Shown here one piece after another: positions 8,362 to 15,640 of a stretch of 17,500 nt of DNA. The position numbers and the translations under genes were made by a program. The notes beneath the pieces were generated by a model that was given only the letters and a program-made list of their open reading frames with translations, was not told the DNA's origin and made no database searches. Each line of letters starts with the position of its first letter. Within the stretch, counting starts at the first letter, position 1. Origin of the DNA: Leminorella richardii (GTDB lineage Bacteria > Pseudomonadota > Gammaproteobacteria > Enterobacterales > Enterobacteriaceae); the NCBI RefSeq assembly GCF_900478135.1, contig NZ_LS483470.1, positions 405,001-422,500 on the forward strand, read 5' to 3'.

Positions 8362-10276
8362 GGCTGTTTTCCTCAGTGGCCGCGAGCGGAACGGCAGCAT
8401 GTGCGGCAGGATGATAGAGTTCGTTCCCTCGATCGCGAAAACGTTGAGCCATTTCGCTCATGCCGCCGGAGGCGGTTTGCTCTTTCGCGAAGTCGCGGAC
8501 TTCTTGCGATATTTTCATTGAACAAAACTTGGGGCCGCACATTGAGCAGAAGTGGGCGATTTTGCCGGATGCCTGCGGCAGCGTTTCGTCGTGATAGGCG
8601 CGCGCCGTTTCCGGATCCAGCGCAAGGTTGAACTGATCTTCCCAGCGGAACTCAAAGCGCGCTTTCGACATAGCATTATCGCGAATTTGAGCGCCGGGAT
8701 GCCCTTTGGCCAGATCGGCGGCGTGGGCGGCGATGCGGTAGGCAATCAGCCCCTGTTTAACGTCTTCTTTGTTTGGTAGCCCCAGATGCTCCTTTGGCGT
8801 GACGTAGCACAGCATGGCACAGCCAAACCAGCCGATAAGCGCGGCGCCAATGCCGGAAGTAAAGTGGTCATAGCCGGGCGCAATGTCGGTGGTCAACGGG
8901 CCAAGGGTATAGAAGGGGGCTTCATGGCAGTGCTCCAGCTGCTCTGTCATGTTGCGATGGATCATCTGCATTGGAACGTGGCCGGGGCCTTCAATCATGA
9001 CCTGAACGTCGTATTGCCAGGCGATTTTCGTCAGTTCACCCAGAGTGTGAAGCTCGGCAAACTGGGCTTCATCGTTGGCATCCTGTACGGAGCCAGGCCT
9101 CAGGCCGTCGCCTAAAGAGAGTGCGACGTCGTAACGGCTACAGATTTCGCAAATATCTCGGAAGCGCTCATACAGGAAGTTTTCTCTATGGTGGGAGAGG
9201 CACCACTTGGCCATAATTGCGCCGCCGCGGGACACTATACCCGTTAGGCGATTGGCCGTGAGTGGGATAAAGCGCAGCAGTAGACCCGCGTGGATAGTAA
9301 AGTAGTCGACACCCTGTTCTGCCTGTTCAATCAGCGTGTCTCTGAATACTTCCCAGTTCAGGTTTTCAGCAACGCCGTTAACCTTCTCCAGAGCCTGATA
9401 AATAGGTACTGTACCAATCGGCACGGGGCTATTACGGATAATCCACTCTCGGGTTTCATGAATATAGCGTCCGGTGGAGAGATCCATAACGGTATCTGCA
9501 CCCCACCTCGTCGCCCAAACCAGCTTTTCGACCTCTTCCTCGATAGAAGACGTCAGCGATGAGTTACCAATGTTGGCGTTTACTTTTACCAGAAAGTTGC
9601 GACCGATAATCATCGGCTCTGCTTCGGGATGGTTAATATTGGCGGGAATAATCGCGCGCCCTGCGGCCACTTCCCCACGGACAAATTCCGGCGTAATGTT
9701 TTCCGGCAGACTGGCGCCGTAAGACTGCCCTGGATGTTGGCGAGTAAGCACTTCTGTACGCAGGCGCTCTCGGCCGACATTTTCTCTCAGAGCGATAAAC
9801 TCCATTTCTGGCGTGATGATGCCCGCTCTTGCATAGTGAAGCTGAGTCACGCATCGGCCCTCTTTGGCGCGCCTTGGCGGCGGCAGGTGCGTGTAGCGCA
9901 GATGGTCTAGCCCCTCGTCGGCAAGGCGCTGTTGAGTAAAGTGTGAGGAAGCCTGTGTGAGCGGAGCGGTATCATTGCGTTCTTCAATCCAGCGCTGGCG
10001 CAGAGGAGAAAGACCCTGGCGGACGTCAATATCAGATGACGGATCGCCGTAAGGCCCTGAGGTATCGTAGACGGGAACCGGTTCATTATCTTCATACTGT
10101 GGAGCGTTTTGTGTACCGCCGATGAGCGTCGGGCTAAGGCGAATTTCCCGCAGCGGAACGCGAAGATCGTCGCGAGAACCTTGAACGTACACTCTGTGGG
10201 AATTGGGGAACGCGTGCCCCTGTAGTCGATCAATAAACTGCTGCGCCTGAGCGCGCTGGGTTCTTCTGTTAGACAT
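8354..10276 (-). CDS. thiC: Phosphomethylpyrimidine synthase ThiC, radical SAM
   Basis: Rearranges aminoimidazole ribotide to 4-amino-5-hydroxymethyl-2-methylpyrimidine phosphate, the pyrimidine half of thiamine. The 640-residue product has the C-terminal cluster motif C577-x2-C580-x4-C585 (FCSMCGPKFC), the non-canonical radical SAM signature of ThiC, and the long conserved central barrel. I chose the ATG at 10276 because GGAG lies six bases upstream; a TTG four codons earlier (10288) is in frame but less likely. It is the first gene of the thi operon, behind a TPP riboswitch. The C-terminal tail after the cluster is slightly longer than in E. coli. Its substrate is shared with purine synthesis, which is encoded at the right end of this window. 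Confidence 0.98.
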   Translation of the reverse strand: MSNRRTQRAQAQQFIDRLQGHAFPNSHRVYVQGSRDDLRVPLREIRLSPTLIGGTQNAPQYEDNEPVPVYDTSGPYGDPSSDIDVRQGLSPLRQRWIEERNDTAPLTQASSHFTQQRLADEGLDHLRYTHLPPPRRAKEGRCVTQLHYARAGIITPEMEFIALRENVGRERLRTEVLTRQHPGQSYGASLPENITPEFVRGEVAAGRAIIPANINHPEAEPMIIGRNFLVKVNANIGNSSLTSSIEEEVEKLVWATRWGADTVMDLSTGRYIHETREWIIRNSPVPIGTVPIYQALEKVNGVAENLNWEVFRDTLIEQAEQGVDYFTIHAGLLLRFIPLTANRLTGIVSRGGAIMAKWCLSHHRENFLYERFRDICEICSRYDVALSLGDGLRPGSVQDANDEAQFAELHTLGELTKIAWQYDVQVMIEGPGHVPMQMIHRNMTEQLEHCHEAPFYTLGPLTTDIAPGYDHFTSGIGAALIGWFGCAMLCYVTPKEHLGLPNKEDVKQGLIAYRIAAHAADLAKGHPGAQIRDNAMSKARFEFRWEDQFNLALDPETARAYHDETLPQASGKIAHFCSMCGPKFCSMKISQEVRDFAKEQTASGGMSEMAQRFRDRGNELYHPAAHAAVPLAATEENSHD

Positions 10277-10280
10277 AGCA

Positions 10281-10319
10281 AACTCCAAAATAGAACGTGG
10301 GGGTTGCTTGTCTGGAGTT
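10281..10319 (-). promoter_or_regulatory. Candidate Shine-Dalgarno-sequestering hairpin in the thiC leader
   Basis: On the minus strand, AACTCCA (10319-10313) is complementary to TGGAGTT (10287-10281), which contains the thiC ribosome-binding site GGAG. The 25-base loop lies between riboswitch and start codon. Such an anti-SD stem is what a translational TPP switch needs as its expression platform. Additional pyrimidine-rich CTCC-like runs lie just upstream (about 10321-10330). Confidence 0.5.
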
Positions 10320-10383
10320 CGGAGAGGGAGTAATGGATAGGGAAAATCTACACTGTGGCCTTGCCTACCCGAATTGAATTACT

Positions 10384-10481
10384 CTTGTTCCCTTCGCGGG
10401 TATTAGCCCGATCAGGTTCCGCGGATCCCGAATTAACGGTCTCAGCCCGCGCCGTATAAGGGCGCTGGGCACTCCGACAAG
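10384..10481 (-). promoter_or_regulatory. TPP riboswitch (THI element) of the thi operon
   Basis: On the minus strand the aptamer runs CTTGTCGGAGTGCC, GGGCTGAGA (10448-10440), CCGCGGAACCTGATC, GGGCTAATACC, GCGAAGGGAACAAG. P1 closes with CTTGT / ACAAG at the two ends. The pyrimidine-sensor CUGAGA and the pyrophosphate-sensor helix are both recognisable. It lies 107 bases upstream of the thiC ATG and should repress the operon when thiamine pyrophosphate is bound. Confidence 0.96.
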
Positions 10482-10509
10482 ATTTACCGCCCTAGGGGCG
10501 ATATAGCAC

Positions 10510-10537
10510 AGTATAGGTAAGACGATAAAAACGGCAA
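10510..10537 (-). promoter_or_regulatory. Predicted sigma-70 promoter of the thi operon
   Basis: On the minus strand, -35 TTGCCG (10537-10532) and -10 TATACT (10515-10510) are separated by 16 bases. Transcription would start near 10503, about 20 bases before the riboswitch, giving a leader of roughly 227 bases. The promoter lies between the rsd stop and the riboswitch. No clear terminator follows rsd, so rsd transcripts may also read into the thi leader. Confidence 0.65.
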
Positions 10538-10559
10538 AGGGTTTTTTACACGCTTTCCA

Positions 10560-11054
10560 TTATGACTGTTCGGTAGAGCTGTGATGGCTTTCCCAGTTTT
10601 TGATGGCTTCGACGATCAGTTTGTCTTCTATCATAAACCGATTCGCCAGCAGCTCACCGACCGTTGAAAGATCTTTATCCAGCTGTAATATGGTGTCGTC
10701 GTTAATGCCTTTTTCAACATAACTGTCATAAAACGCCATGATTTTTTGAGTATTTTCTTCCAGTAACGGATAAACTCTTTGGCCAACGGCGAGATTGGGG
10801 CTTGCAGCTCCCTCTTCTTGAATAATGACTCTGTCGTAAATATGAAAATGGCAGGCGGACAGGTAGTCCACCAGATGATGACCGAAATCGATCAGCGCCT
10901 TTTCATCGAGAGGGATATTTTTCTCTTTGTTTGGTTTAATACCAACCAGCCGGTAATAGGTCACGAGCAGGCTTTTGCGCGACTCTAACCATTGATCGAT
11001 CAGTTTATGGTTACCGCCCACGCGCTCAGTAAGAGTTTCAAGTCGGTTTAGCAT
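10560..11054 (-). CDS. rsd: Regulator of sigma D (anti-sigma-70 factor) Rsd
   Basis: A cytoplasmic helical protein that binds region 4 of the housekeeping sigma factor and helps shift RNA polymerase to alternative sigma factors in stationary phase. It is 164 residues (E. coli 158), with the conserved beginning MLNRLETLTERV and the segment YYRLVGIKP followed by LVDYLSACHF; the C-terminus diverges. It lies upstream of thiC on the same strand and divergent from nudC, the same order as in E. coli. AlgQ-like homologues in other gammaproteobacteria are the same family. The start at 11054 agrees with E. coli; the ribosome-binding site is weak. Confidence 0.95.
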   Translation of the reverse strand: MLNRLETLTERVGGNHKLIDQWLESRKSLLVTYYRLVGIKPNKEKNIPLDEKALIDFGHHLVDYLSACHFHIYDRVIIQEEGAASPNLAVGQRVYPLLEENTQKIMAFYDSYVEKGINDDTILQLDKDLSTVGELLANRFMIEDKLIVEAIKNWESHHSSTEQS

Positions 11055-11149
11055 AGGGTGTCCAGAGTCATTCAGTAGGTTGAAAAAGTTAAGATAATGT
11101 AAAAACCACTGTTAGATTGCCAGTAAATAAGAGGTTTAGCAAGATAGTC

Positions 11150-11929
11150 ATGGAACAACAGTTACGCGGTGATGAGTCTGGCTGGTGGCTATTAAGCTAT
11201 GCCGGTAAATTGTGGCTTCCCAAGGGAGAATTACCCTTCGGTTTAGCGCAGGATTTTCAACTTCAGGGTGAGAGAGCGTACCGTATTGGAGAGTGGCAAA
11301 GCCATCCAGTTTGGCTGATTCGTCAGTCGCGAGCTCGGGATATGGCGTCGGTAAGGCAACTGCTGAATGAGGACCGCGGCCTCTTCCAACTGGCTGGGCG
11401 TGCTGTGCAGCTGGAGGATTTCTATCGCGCTCACCGCTTCTGTGGCTACTGCGGCCACGGGATGACGATTAGCGATAGGGAATGGGCATGCCTGTGTCCG
11501 AACTGCCATCAGCGTTACTATCCACAAATCGCGCCCTGCGTTATTGTCGCTATCCGTAAAGAAGACAAAATATTGCTGGCTCAGCACAATCGGCATCGGG
11601 GCGGCATTTATACCGCGCTGGCCGGGTTTGTCGAAGTGGGCGAGACGCTGGAGCAGGCCGTTGCCCGCGAAGTTCATGAAGAGAGTAATTTGTCTATCAA
11701 GAACCTGCGCTATATTTCTTCGCAGCCCTGGCCGTTCCCTCACTCGCTGATGGTGGCCTATTTAGCCGATTACGATAGCGGTGAGTTAAAGATTGATAAG
11801 TCTGAGTTGCTTGATGCCAACTGGTTTGACTTCGACAGGCTCCCCATGCTGCCCCCTCCGGGAACGGTAGCCCGACGGTTGATTGAAGATACAGTGGCTT
11901 TGTGTCGAGCGGAAAGAGAGCAGGGGTAG
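11150..11929 (+). CDS. nudC: NAD-capped RNA hydrolase / NADH pyrophosphatase NudC
   Basis: Hydrolyses NADH and removes the NAD cap from RNA 5' ends. From the ATG at 11150 the product is 259 residues (E. coli 257). Zinc ligands are C98, C101, C116 and C119, the E. coli positions. The Nudix box runs from G159 to about 181 with E165, R173-E174 and E177-E178 present, and the NADH-specific SQPWPFPxS follows at about 191-199. The usual glycine two residues after the EE pair is asparagine (EESN rather than EESG). A TTG at 11117 in the same frame would add 11 residues but has no family support. The gene is divergent from rsd and 71 bases upstream of hemE. Confidence 0.96.
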   Translation: MEQQLRGDESGWWLLSYAGKLWLPKGELPFGLAQDFQLQGERAYRIGEWQSHPVWLIRQSRARDMASVRQLLNEDRGLFQLAGRAVQLEDFYRAHRFCGYCGHGMTISDREWACLCPNCHQRYYPQIAPCVIVAIRKEDKILLAQHNRHRGGIYTALAGFVEVGETLEQAVAREVHEESNLSIKNLRYISSQPWPFPHSLMVAYLADYDSGELKIDKSELLDANWFDFDRLPMLPPPGTVARRLIEDTVALCRAEREQG

Positions 11930-11965
11930 CCGAGGCGTCGCTCGCTATAGGAAGCAATACCTGCA

Positions 11966-11974
11966 TGTTACAAT
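11966..11974 (+). promoter_or_regulatory. Candidate extended -10 promoter for hemE
   Basis: TGTTACAAT combines an extended -10 TGn with TACAAT, 27 bases before the hemE ATG. The -35 region is poor, as is common for extended -10 promoters. Prediction by eye. Confidence 0.4.
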
Positions 11975-12000
11975 GCGCGCAATTATCGAGGATAAAAATA

Positions 12001-13065
12001 ATGAATGAATTAAAAAACGATCGCTATCTGCGCGCTCTGTTGCGCCAGCCCGTTGACGTAACGCCTGTCTGGATGATGCGACAGGCTGGTCGCTATTTAC
12101 CAGAATATAAGGCAACTCGCGCTGAGGCTGGGGATTTTATGGCTCTCTGTAAAAACGCCGAGTTGGCCTGTGAAGTAACCCTACAGCCTCTGCGTCGCTA
12201 TGAGCTGGATGCCGCGATCCTGTTCTCCGATATTCTTACCGTGCCGGATGCGATGGGTATAGGGCTCTACTTTGAGACGGGGGAAGGCCCGCGCTTCGAG
12301 CGCCCGGTAACCTGCCGCGCGGACGTAGAAAAACTGCCGGTTCCTGACCCTGAGCAGGAACTGGGGTATGTGATGAATGCCGTACGCACTATTCGCCGCA
12401 ATTTGAAAGGCGAAGTCCCCCTTATCGGTTTTTCCGGTAGCCCATGGACGCTGGCAACCTATATGGTAGAAGGGGGCAGCAGCAAGGCATTCACTAAGAT
12501 TAAGAAGATGATGTATGCCGAGCCGGAAACCCTGCACTTGCTGTTGGACAAGCTGGCCGACAGCGTGATCCTGTATCTGAACGCCCAGATCCGCGCCGGC
12601 GCTCAGTCAGTCATGATTTTCGATACCTGGGGCGGGGTACTGACAGGGCGCGACTATCGCGAATTCTCTCTGGCCTATATGCATAAAATCGTTGACGGCC
12701 TGATTCGGGAAAACGAAGGCAGACGTGTACCAGTAACTTTGTTTACCAAGGGCGGCGGTCAGTGGCTGGAGGCGATGGCGGATACCGGATGTGATGCTCT
12801 GGGGCTGGACTGGACGACGGATATCGCCGACGCGCGCCGCCGGGTTGGTTCCCGTGTGGCTTTGCAGGGGAATATGGATCCTTCCATGCTGTATGCTTCG
12901 CCTGCGCGTATTGAGAAAGAAGTATCGGACATTCTGGCCGGGTTTGGTCAGGGTACCGGACATGTGTTCAATCTGGGGCACGGCATACATCAAGACGTGC
13001 CGCCTGAACATCCGAAAACCTTTGTTGATGCGGTGCATCGTTTGTCTCGGCCATACCATGATTGA
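12001..13065 (+). CDS. hemE: Uroporphyrinogen decarboxylase HemE
   Basis: Removes four carboxyl groups from uroporphyrinogen III to give coproporphyrinogen III in haem synthesis; cytosolic and cofactor-free. The 354-residue product equals the E. coli length. It has the substrate-binding RQAGRYLPEY (27-36), the catalytic aspartate D77 in FSDILT, the GFSGSPWTLATYMVEGG segment (143-159) containing Y154, and NLGHGIHQDVPPEH near the C-terminus. The ATG at 12001 is preceded by GAGGA; the open frame extends upstream without family support. Its stop overlaps the nfi start by eight bases, suggesting co-translation with the repair gene. Confidence 0.98.
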   Translation: MNELKNDRYLRALLRQPVDVTPVWMMRQAGRYLPEYKATRAEAGDFMALCKNAELACEVTLQPLRRYELDAAILFSDILTVPDAMGIGLYFETGEGPRFERPVTCRADVEKLPVPDPEQELGYVMNAVRTIRRNLKGEVPLIGFSGSPWTLATYMVEGGSSKAFTKIKKMMYAEPETLHLLLDKLADSVILYLNAQIRAGAQSVMIFDTWGGVLTGRDYREFSLAYMHKIVDGLIRENEGRRVPVTLFTKGGGQWLEAMADTGCDALGLDWTTDIADARRRVGSRVALQGNMDPSMLYASPARIEKEVSDILAGFGQGTGHVFNLGHGIHQDVPPEHPKTFVDAVHRLSRPYHD

Positions 13066-13753
13066 TACTGCGGCGCTGAGGGCTGAGCAGATAGAAAAAG
13101 CCAAAGCGGTGATCAAACAGGACAATCAGGGTTTTGACGAACCTAAATGGATTGCCGGAGCCGATGTGGGCTTCGAGCAAGACGGTAAGATAACGAGGGC
13201 GGCAATCGCCGTCCTCAGTTATCCCTCTTTGGAGCTGGTGGAGTATCGCGTCGCTAGAGTGCCCACTTCGCTTCCCTATATTCCCGGCCTGCTTTCCTTT
13301 CGTGAATATCCAGCGCTGATGGCCGCTTGGTCACAGTTAACCACTGTTCCTCAACTGGTGTTGGTCGACGGTCAGGGTATTGCCCACCCTCGTCGTCTCG
13401 GTGTAGCTAGCCACTTTGGCCTGCTGATAGACGTGCCGACAATAGGCGTTGCTAAAAGCCGGCTGTGTGGGAAATACGATGAGTCTGGCCTGCAGGATGG
13501 TGCTGCGGTACCGCTGGTGGATAAAGACGAGCAGATTGGCTGGGTTTGGAACAGTAAGGCTCGCTGTAAGCCGCTCTATGTTTCTGTCGGCCACCGCGTT
13601 AGTCAGGAAAGCGCACTGCTTTGGGTCGAACGCTGTATGCGCGGCTATCGGCTTCCTGAACCTACTCGCTGGGCGGACGCGATTGCGTCACGGCGCCCGG
13701 CTTTTGTGCGCTGGCTTGCCGCGCATCCGGAAAAGAACGTCGATGAAGGTTGA
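13058..13753 (+). CDS. nfi: Deoxyinosine 3'-endonuclease (endonuclease V)
   Basis: Nicks DNA at the second phosphodiester bond 3' of deoxyinosine and other deaminated bases. The 231-residue product (E. coli 223) carries metal-binding D36 in GADVGF, the strand-separating wedge PYIPG (73-77), E83 in FREYP and D104 in VDGQGIAHPRRLGVASHFG, the expected endonuclease V set. The DGQG motif has glutamine where E. coli has histidine. The ATG at 13058 lies inside the last codons of hemE; the long open frame further upstream is the hemE antiframe and not real. No own promoter is visible. The C-terminal tail (HPEKNVDEG) is longer than in E. coli. Confidence 0.97.
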   Translation: MIDTAALRAEQIEKAKAVIKQDNQGFDEPKWIAGADVGFEQDGKITRAAIAVLSYPSLELVEYRVARVPTSLPYIPGLLSFREYPALMAAWSQLTTVPQLVLVDGQGIAHPRRLGVASHFGLLIDVPTIGVAKSRLCGKYDESGLQDGAAVPLVDKDEQIGWVWNSKARCKPLYVSVGHRVSQESALLWVERCMRGYRLPEPTRWADAIASRRPAFVRWLAAHPEKNVDEG

Positions 13754-13798
13754 GAATACCCGTCGACTCACTGCTTTTAATTTTAATGAGACGTTTTC

Positions 13799-14386
13799 AT
13801 GCTGCGTAATCCCATTCATTTAAGGCTGGAAAAACTGGCCAGCTGGCAACATTATACTTTTATGGCCTGCCTGTGCGAACGCATGTTCCCAAACTATCAG
13901 GCTTTCTGCCTTGAAACCGGGTTTGCCGAGCCGCAGATTTATCGGCGCATTTTGGATTTGGTCTGGGAAACGCTAGTGGTTAAAGACGCCAAAGTGAACT
14001 TTGACAGCCAGCTTGAGAAGCTGGAAGAGGCGATCCCCGATGCAGACAATTTTGATATTTACGGCGTTCACCCAGCAATTGACGCCTGTGTTGCATTGAG
14101 TGAAGTGCTTCATGCGCACCTGAGTGGAGAGACGCAGGAACATGCTGTCGCCGTTAGCGAGTCTTCTATCCGTACCGTCGCTATGTTGGAAATGACACAG
14201 GCGGGGAGAGAAATGACCGATGATGAACTGAAAGTTCTGCCGTCGATAGAGAACGAATGGGACGTACAGTGGGAAATTTATCGTCTGTTGGCTGACTGTG
14301 AAGAACGCGATTTGGAGTTGATCAAAGGGCTCAGAGCAGACCTGAAAGAGGCCGCTGTGAGCAATATTGGCATAAATTTAGCCTAA
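13799..14386 (+). CDS. yjaG: YjaG family protein (DUF416), function unknown
   Basis: A predicted cytoplasmic protein of 195 residues (E. coli YjaG 196), strongly conserved from the first residues (MLRNPIHLRLEKL) through SWQHYTFMACLCERM and VKDAKVNFDSQLEKLEEAIP to EERDLELIKGLRADL near the end. It is largely alpha-helical by composition and has no membrane segment or signal peptide. No biochemical role is established for DUF416. It follows nfi after 45 bases and precedes hupA by 193 bases, the order in E. coli. The gap to nfi lacks a terminator, so it may be the last gene of a hemE-nfi-yjaG transcript. Confidence 0.93.
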   Translation: MLRNPIHLRLEKLASWQHYTFMACLCERMFPNYQAFCLETGFAEPQIYRRILDLVWETLVVKDAKVNFDSQLEKLEEAIPDADNFDIYGVHPAIDACVALSEVLHAHLSGETQEHAVAVSESSIRTVAMLEMTQAGREMTDDELKVLPSIENEWDVQWEIYRLLADCEERDLELIKGLRADLKEAAVSNIGINLA

Positions 14387-14545
14387 ACAGTGATAAAACG
14401 TGACTTAAAGCCTAAATAATAGCTTGTCAAGGCTTCACAGCAGTGCCCGATTGGTCTACATTTGTGTTGCCTTTAAAAAGTGGCTATCGATAACGTCTGG
14501 GCTGGGGTTAACAGAGACTTTCTTTACCCATCCGTCTTCGGTACA

Positions 14546-14561
14546 TTGCATGCAATAAAAT
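14546..14561 (+). promoter_or_regulatory. Candidate hupA promoter region with palindrome
   Basis: The perfect palindrome TTGCATGCAA (14546-14555) directly abuts TAAAAT (14556-14561), a plausible -10 element 18 bases before the hupA ATG. The -35 is weak. E. coli hupA is controlled by growth phase, Fis and CRP; which factor would use this site is unknown. Confidence 0.3.
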
Positions 14562-14579
14562 ACATTGTAAGGATAATTT

Positions 14580-14855
14580 ATGAACAAGACTCAACTGATT
14601 GACGTAATTGCAGACAAGGCTGGTCTTACCAAAACTCAGGCCAAAGCGGCACTGGAATCAACCTTAGGCGCAATTACTGAGTCTCTGAAAGACGGTGACC
14701 CAGTACAACTGGTTGGTTTTGGTACATTCAAAGTAAATCACCGCAATGCCCGTACTGGCCGTAACCCTCAGACTGGCAAAGAAATCAAAATTGCGGCGGC
14801 TAACGTTCCAGCATTCGTTTCAGGCAAAGCACTGAAAGACGCTGTTAAGAAGTAA
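14580..14855 (+). CDS. hupA: DNA-binding protein HU-alpha
   Basis: An abundant nucleoid protein that bends and compacts DNA, acting as an HU-alpha/HU-beta heterodimer or homodimer. It is 91 residues (E. coli 90; one extra C-terminal lysine). The N-terminal helical dimer body is followed by VGFGTFKV and the DNA-wrapping beta arm GRNPQTGKEIKI with the intercalating proline P63. The start MNKTQLID rather than MNKSQLI marks it as alpha, supported by the yjaG-yjaH neighbours. AAGGA lies six bases upstream of the ATG. A strong terminator follows 23 bases after the stop, so it is a monocistronic unit. Confidence 0.97.
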   Translation: MNKTQLIDVIADKAGLTKTQAKAALESTLGAITESLKDGDPVQLVGFGTFKVNHRNARTGRNPQTGKEIKIAAANVPAFVSGKALKDAVKK

Positions 14856-14878
14856 TAGCCACGATCGTGATATATAGT

Positions 14879-14905
14879 AAGGGGCTATGAGCCCCTTTTC
14901 TTTTT
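14879..14905 (+). terminator. Intrinsic terminator of hupA
   Basis: The stem AAGGGGCT / AGCCCCTT with a three-base loop is followed by TTCTTTTT. It lies 23 bases after the hupA stop, and its T-tract runs to within a few bases of the next start codon at 14914. Confidence 0.9.
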
Positions 14906-14913
14906 CTATTTTT

Positions 14914-15570
14914 ATGATGATAAAACGCGCCTTTATCACCTTATCTCTTCTATTGACGCTAGCTGGCTGTGGTTCAATGGAGCGAGAACCCACTCTGGAA
15001 GCCTCCGGATACATTGCCGACGCTGGCGTAGTCCGCCTGTGGAGCAAAGTTGATGGTGAAGGTATTCCTATGCGACTGCTGAGCGTGTATACCCCGTTCT
15101 CCGGCGAGACAGTCGCGACCCATTATGAATTTATTGACGGCAAGCTGGGCCTGGTTAAGCGCGAAGTACAAAACGATGCTCTGCTTCCTCGAACAGAGCT
15201 TCGGCTGGATACTAAAGGCAATCCCAGCTTTATGCAGAGGCGCTTAGCCGATCGCAATGAGTCACTCTCAGACGATGATATTCTGAGCATCAAATATGAA
15301 GCCCAGCAGTTTCTGGAAACTAGCCGTTCGCTCTCTGCGGGAAGGGTGAAGCTTTATCAGGGCTATATCAATAATGGGCGTATCGTTTCCTGCGAGGGGG
15401 ATGTTGAAAATCCCCGGTTTTTACCCAGCCAGCGACAGTGGCTGGACAAGCGTATTCACAACGGAGGCTTTATTAGCCTAGCCTGGCTCTCGTCTTTTCA
15501 AGGCGTGCAGCTTTTGCTGGTCGCGAATGAAAACTTCTGCCAGTGGGAACCAAGACTGGAGAATTTCTAG
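14914..15570 (+). CDS. yjaH: DUF1481 lipoprotein (YjaH family)
   Basis: A predicted outer-membrane lipoprotein of 218 residues and unknown function. From the ATG at 14914 it begins MMIKRAF, then a hydrophobic stretch, then the lipobox LTLAGC with lipidated C19. Residues +2 and +3 are Gly and Ser, not Asp, so export to the outer membrane is expected. The mature part contains VVRLWSKVDGEG and VYTPFSGETVATHYEF, similar to E. coli YjaH after hupA. An ATG at 14887 falls inside the hupA terminator loop and would spoil the signal peptide, so it is rejected; 14917 is an equal alternative. No ribosome-binding site is visible, and the start sits right at the end of the hupA terminator T-tract. Confidence 0.85.
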   Translation: MMIKRAFITLSLLLTLAGCGSMEREPTLEASGYIADAGVVRLWSKVDGEGIPMRLLSVYTPFSGETVATHYEFIDGKLGLVKREVQNDALLPRTELRLDTKGNPSFMQRRLADRNESLSDDDILSIKYEAQQFLETSRSLSAGRVKLYQGYINNGRIVSCEGDVENPRFLPSQRQWLDKRIHNGGFISLAWLSSFQGVQLLLVANENFCQWEPRLENF

Positions 15571-15587
15571 CTTTTGGTTCATTAAAT

Positions 15588-15626
15588 AAAAAAGCCGCCG
15601 AGATAGAGATCAACGGCGGCTTTTTT
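15588..15626. terminator. Bidirectional terminator between yjaH and purD
   Basis: The long stem AAAAAAGCCGCCG / CGGCGGCTTTTTT encloses a 13-base loop. A-rich and T-rich flanks give a U-tract in both directions, so it serves yjaH (+) and the convergent purHD operon (-). Confidence 0.93.
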
Positions 15627-15640
15627 GTGGGCAGTAGGGA

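Noticed and set aside
8401..10281. Multiple frames on both strands over thiC
   Set aside because: They are shadows of the well-conserved thiC gene.
11902..12000. Upstream extension of the hemE frame
   Set aside because: Overlaps nudC and is not conserved. The ATG at 12001 gives the family length of 354 residues and has an SD.
12791..13057. Upstream extension of the nfi frame
   Set aside because: It is the alternative frame of hemE; the endonuclease V homology starts at MIDTAALRAEQIE (13058).
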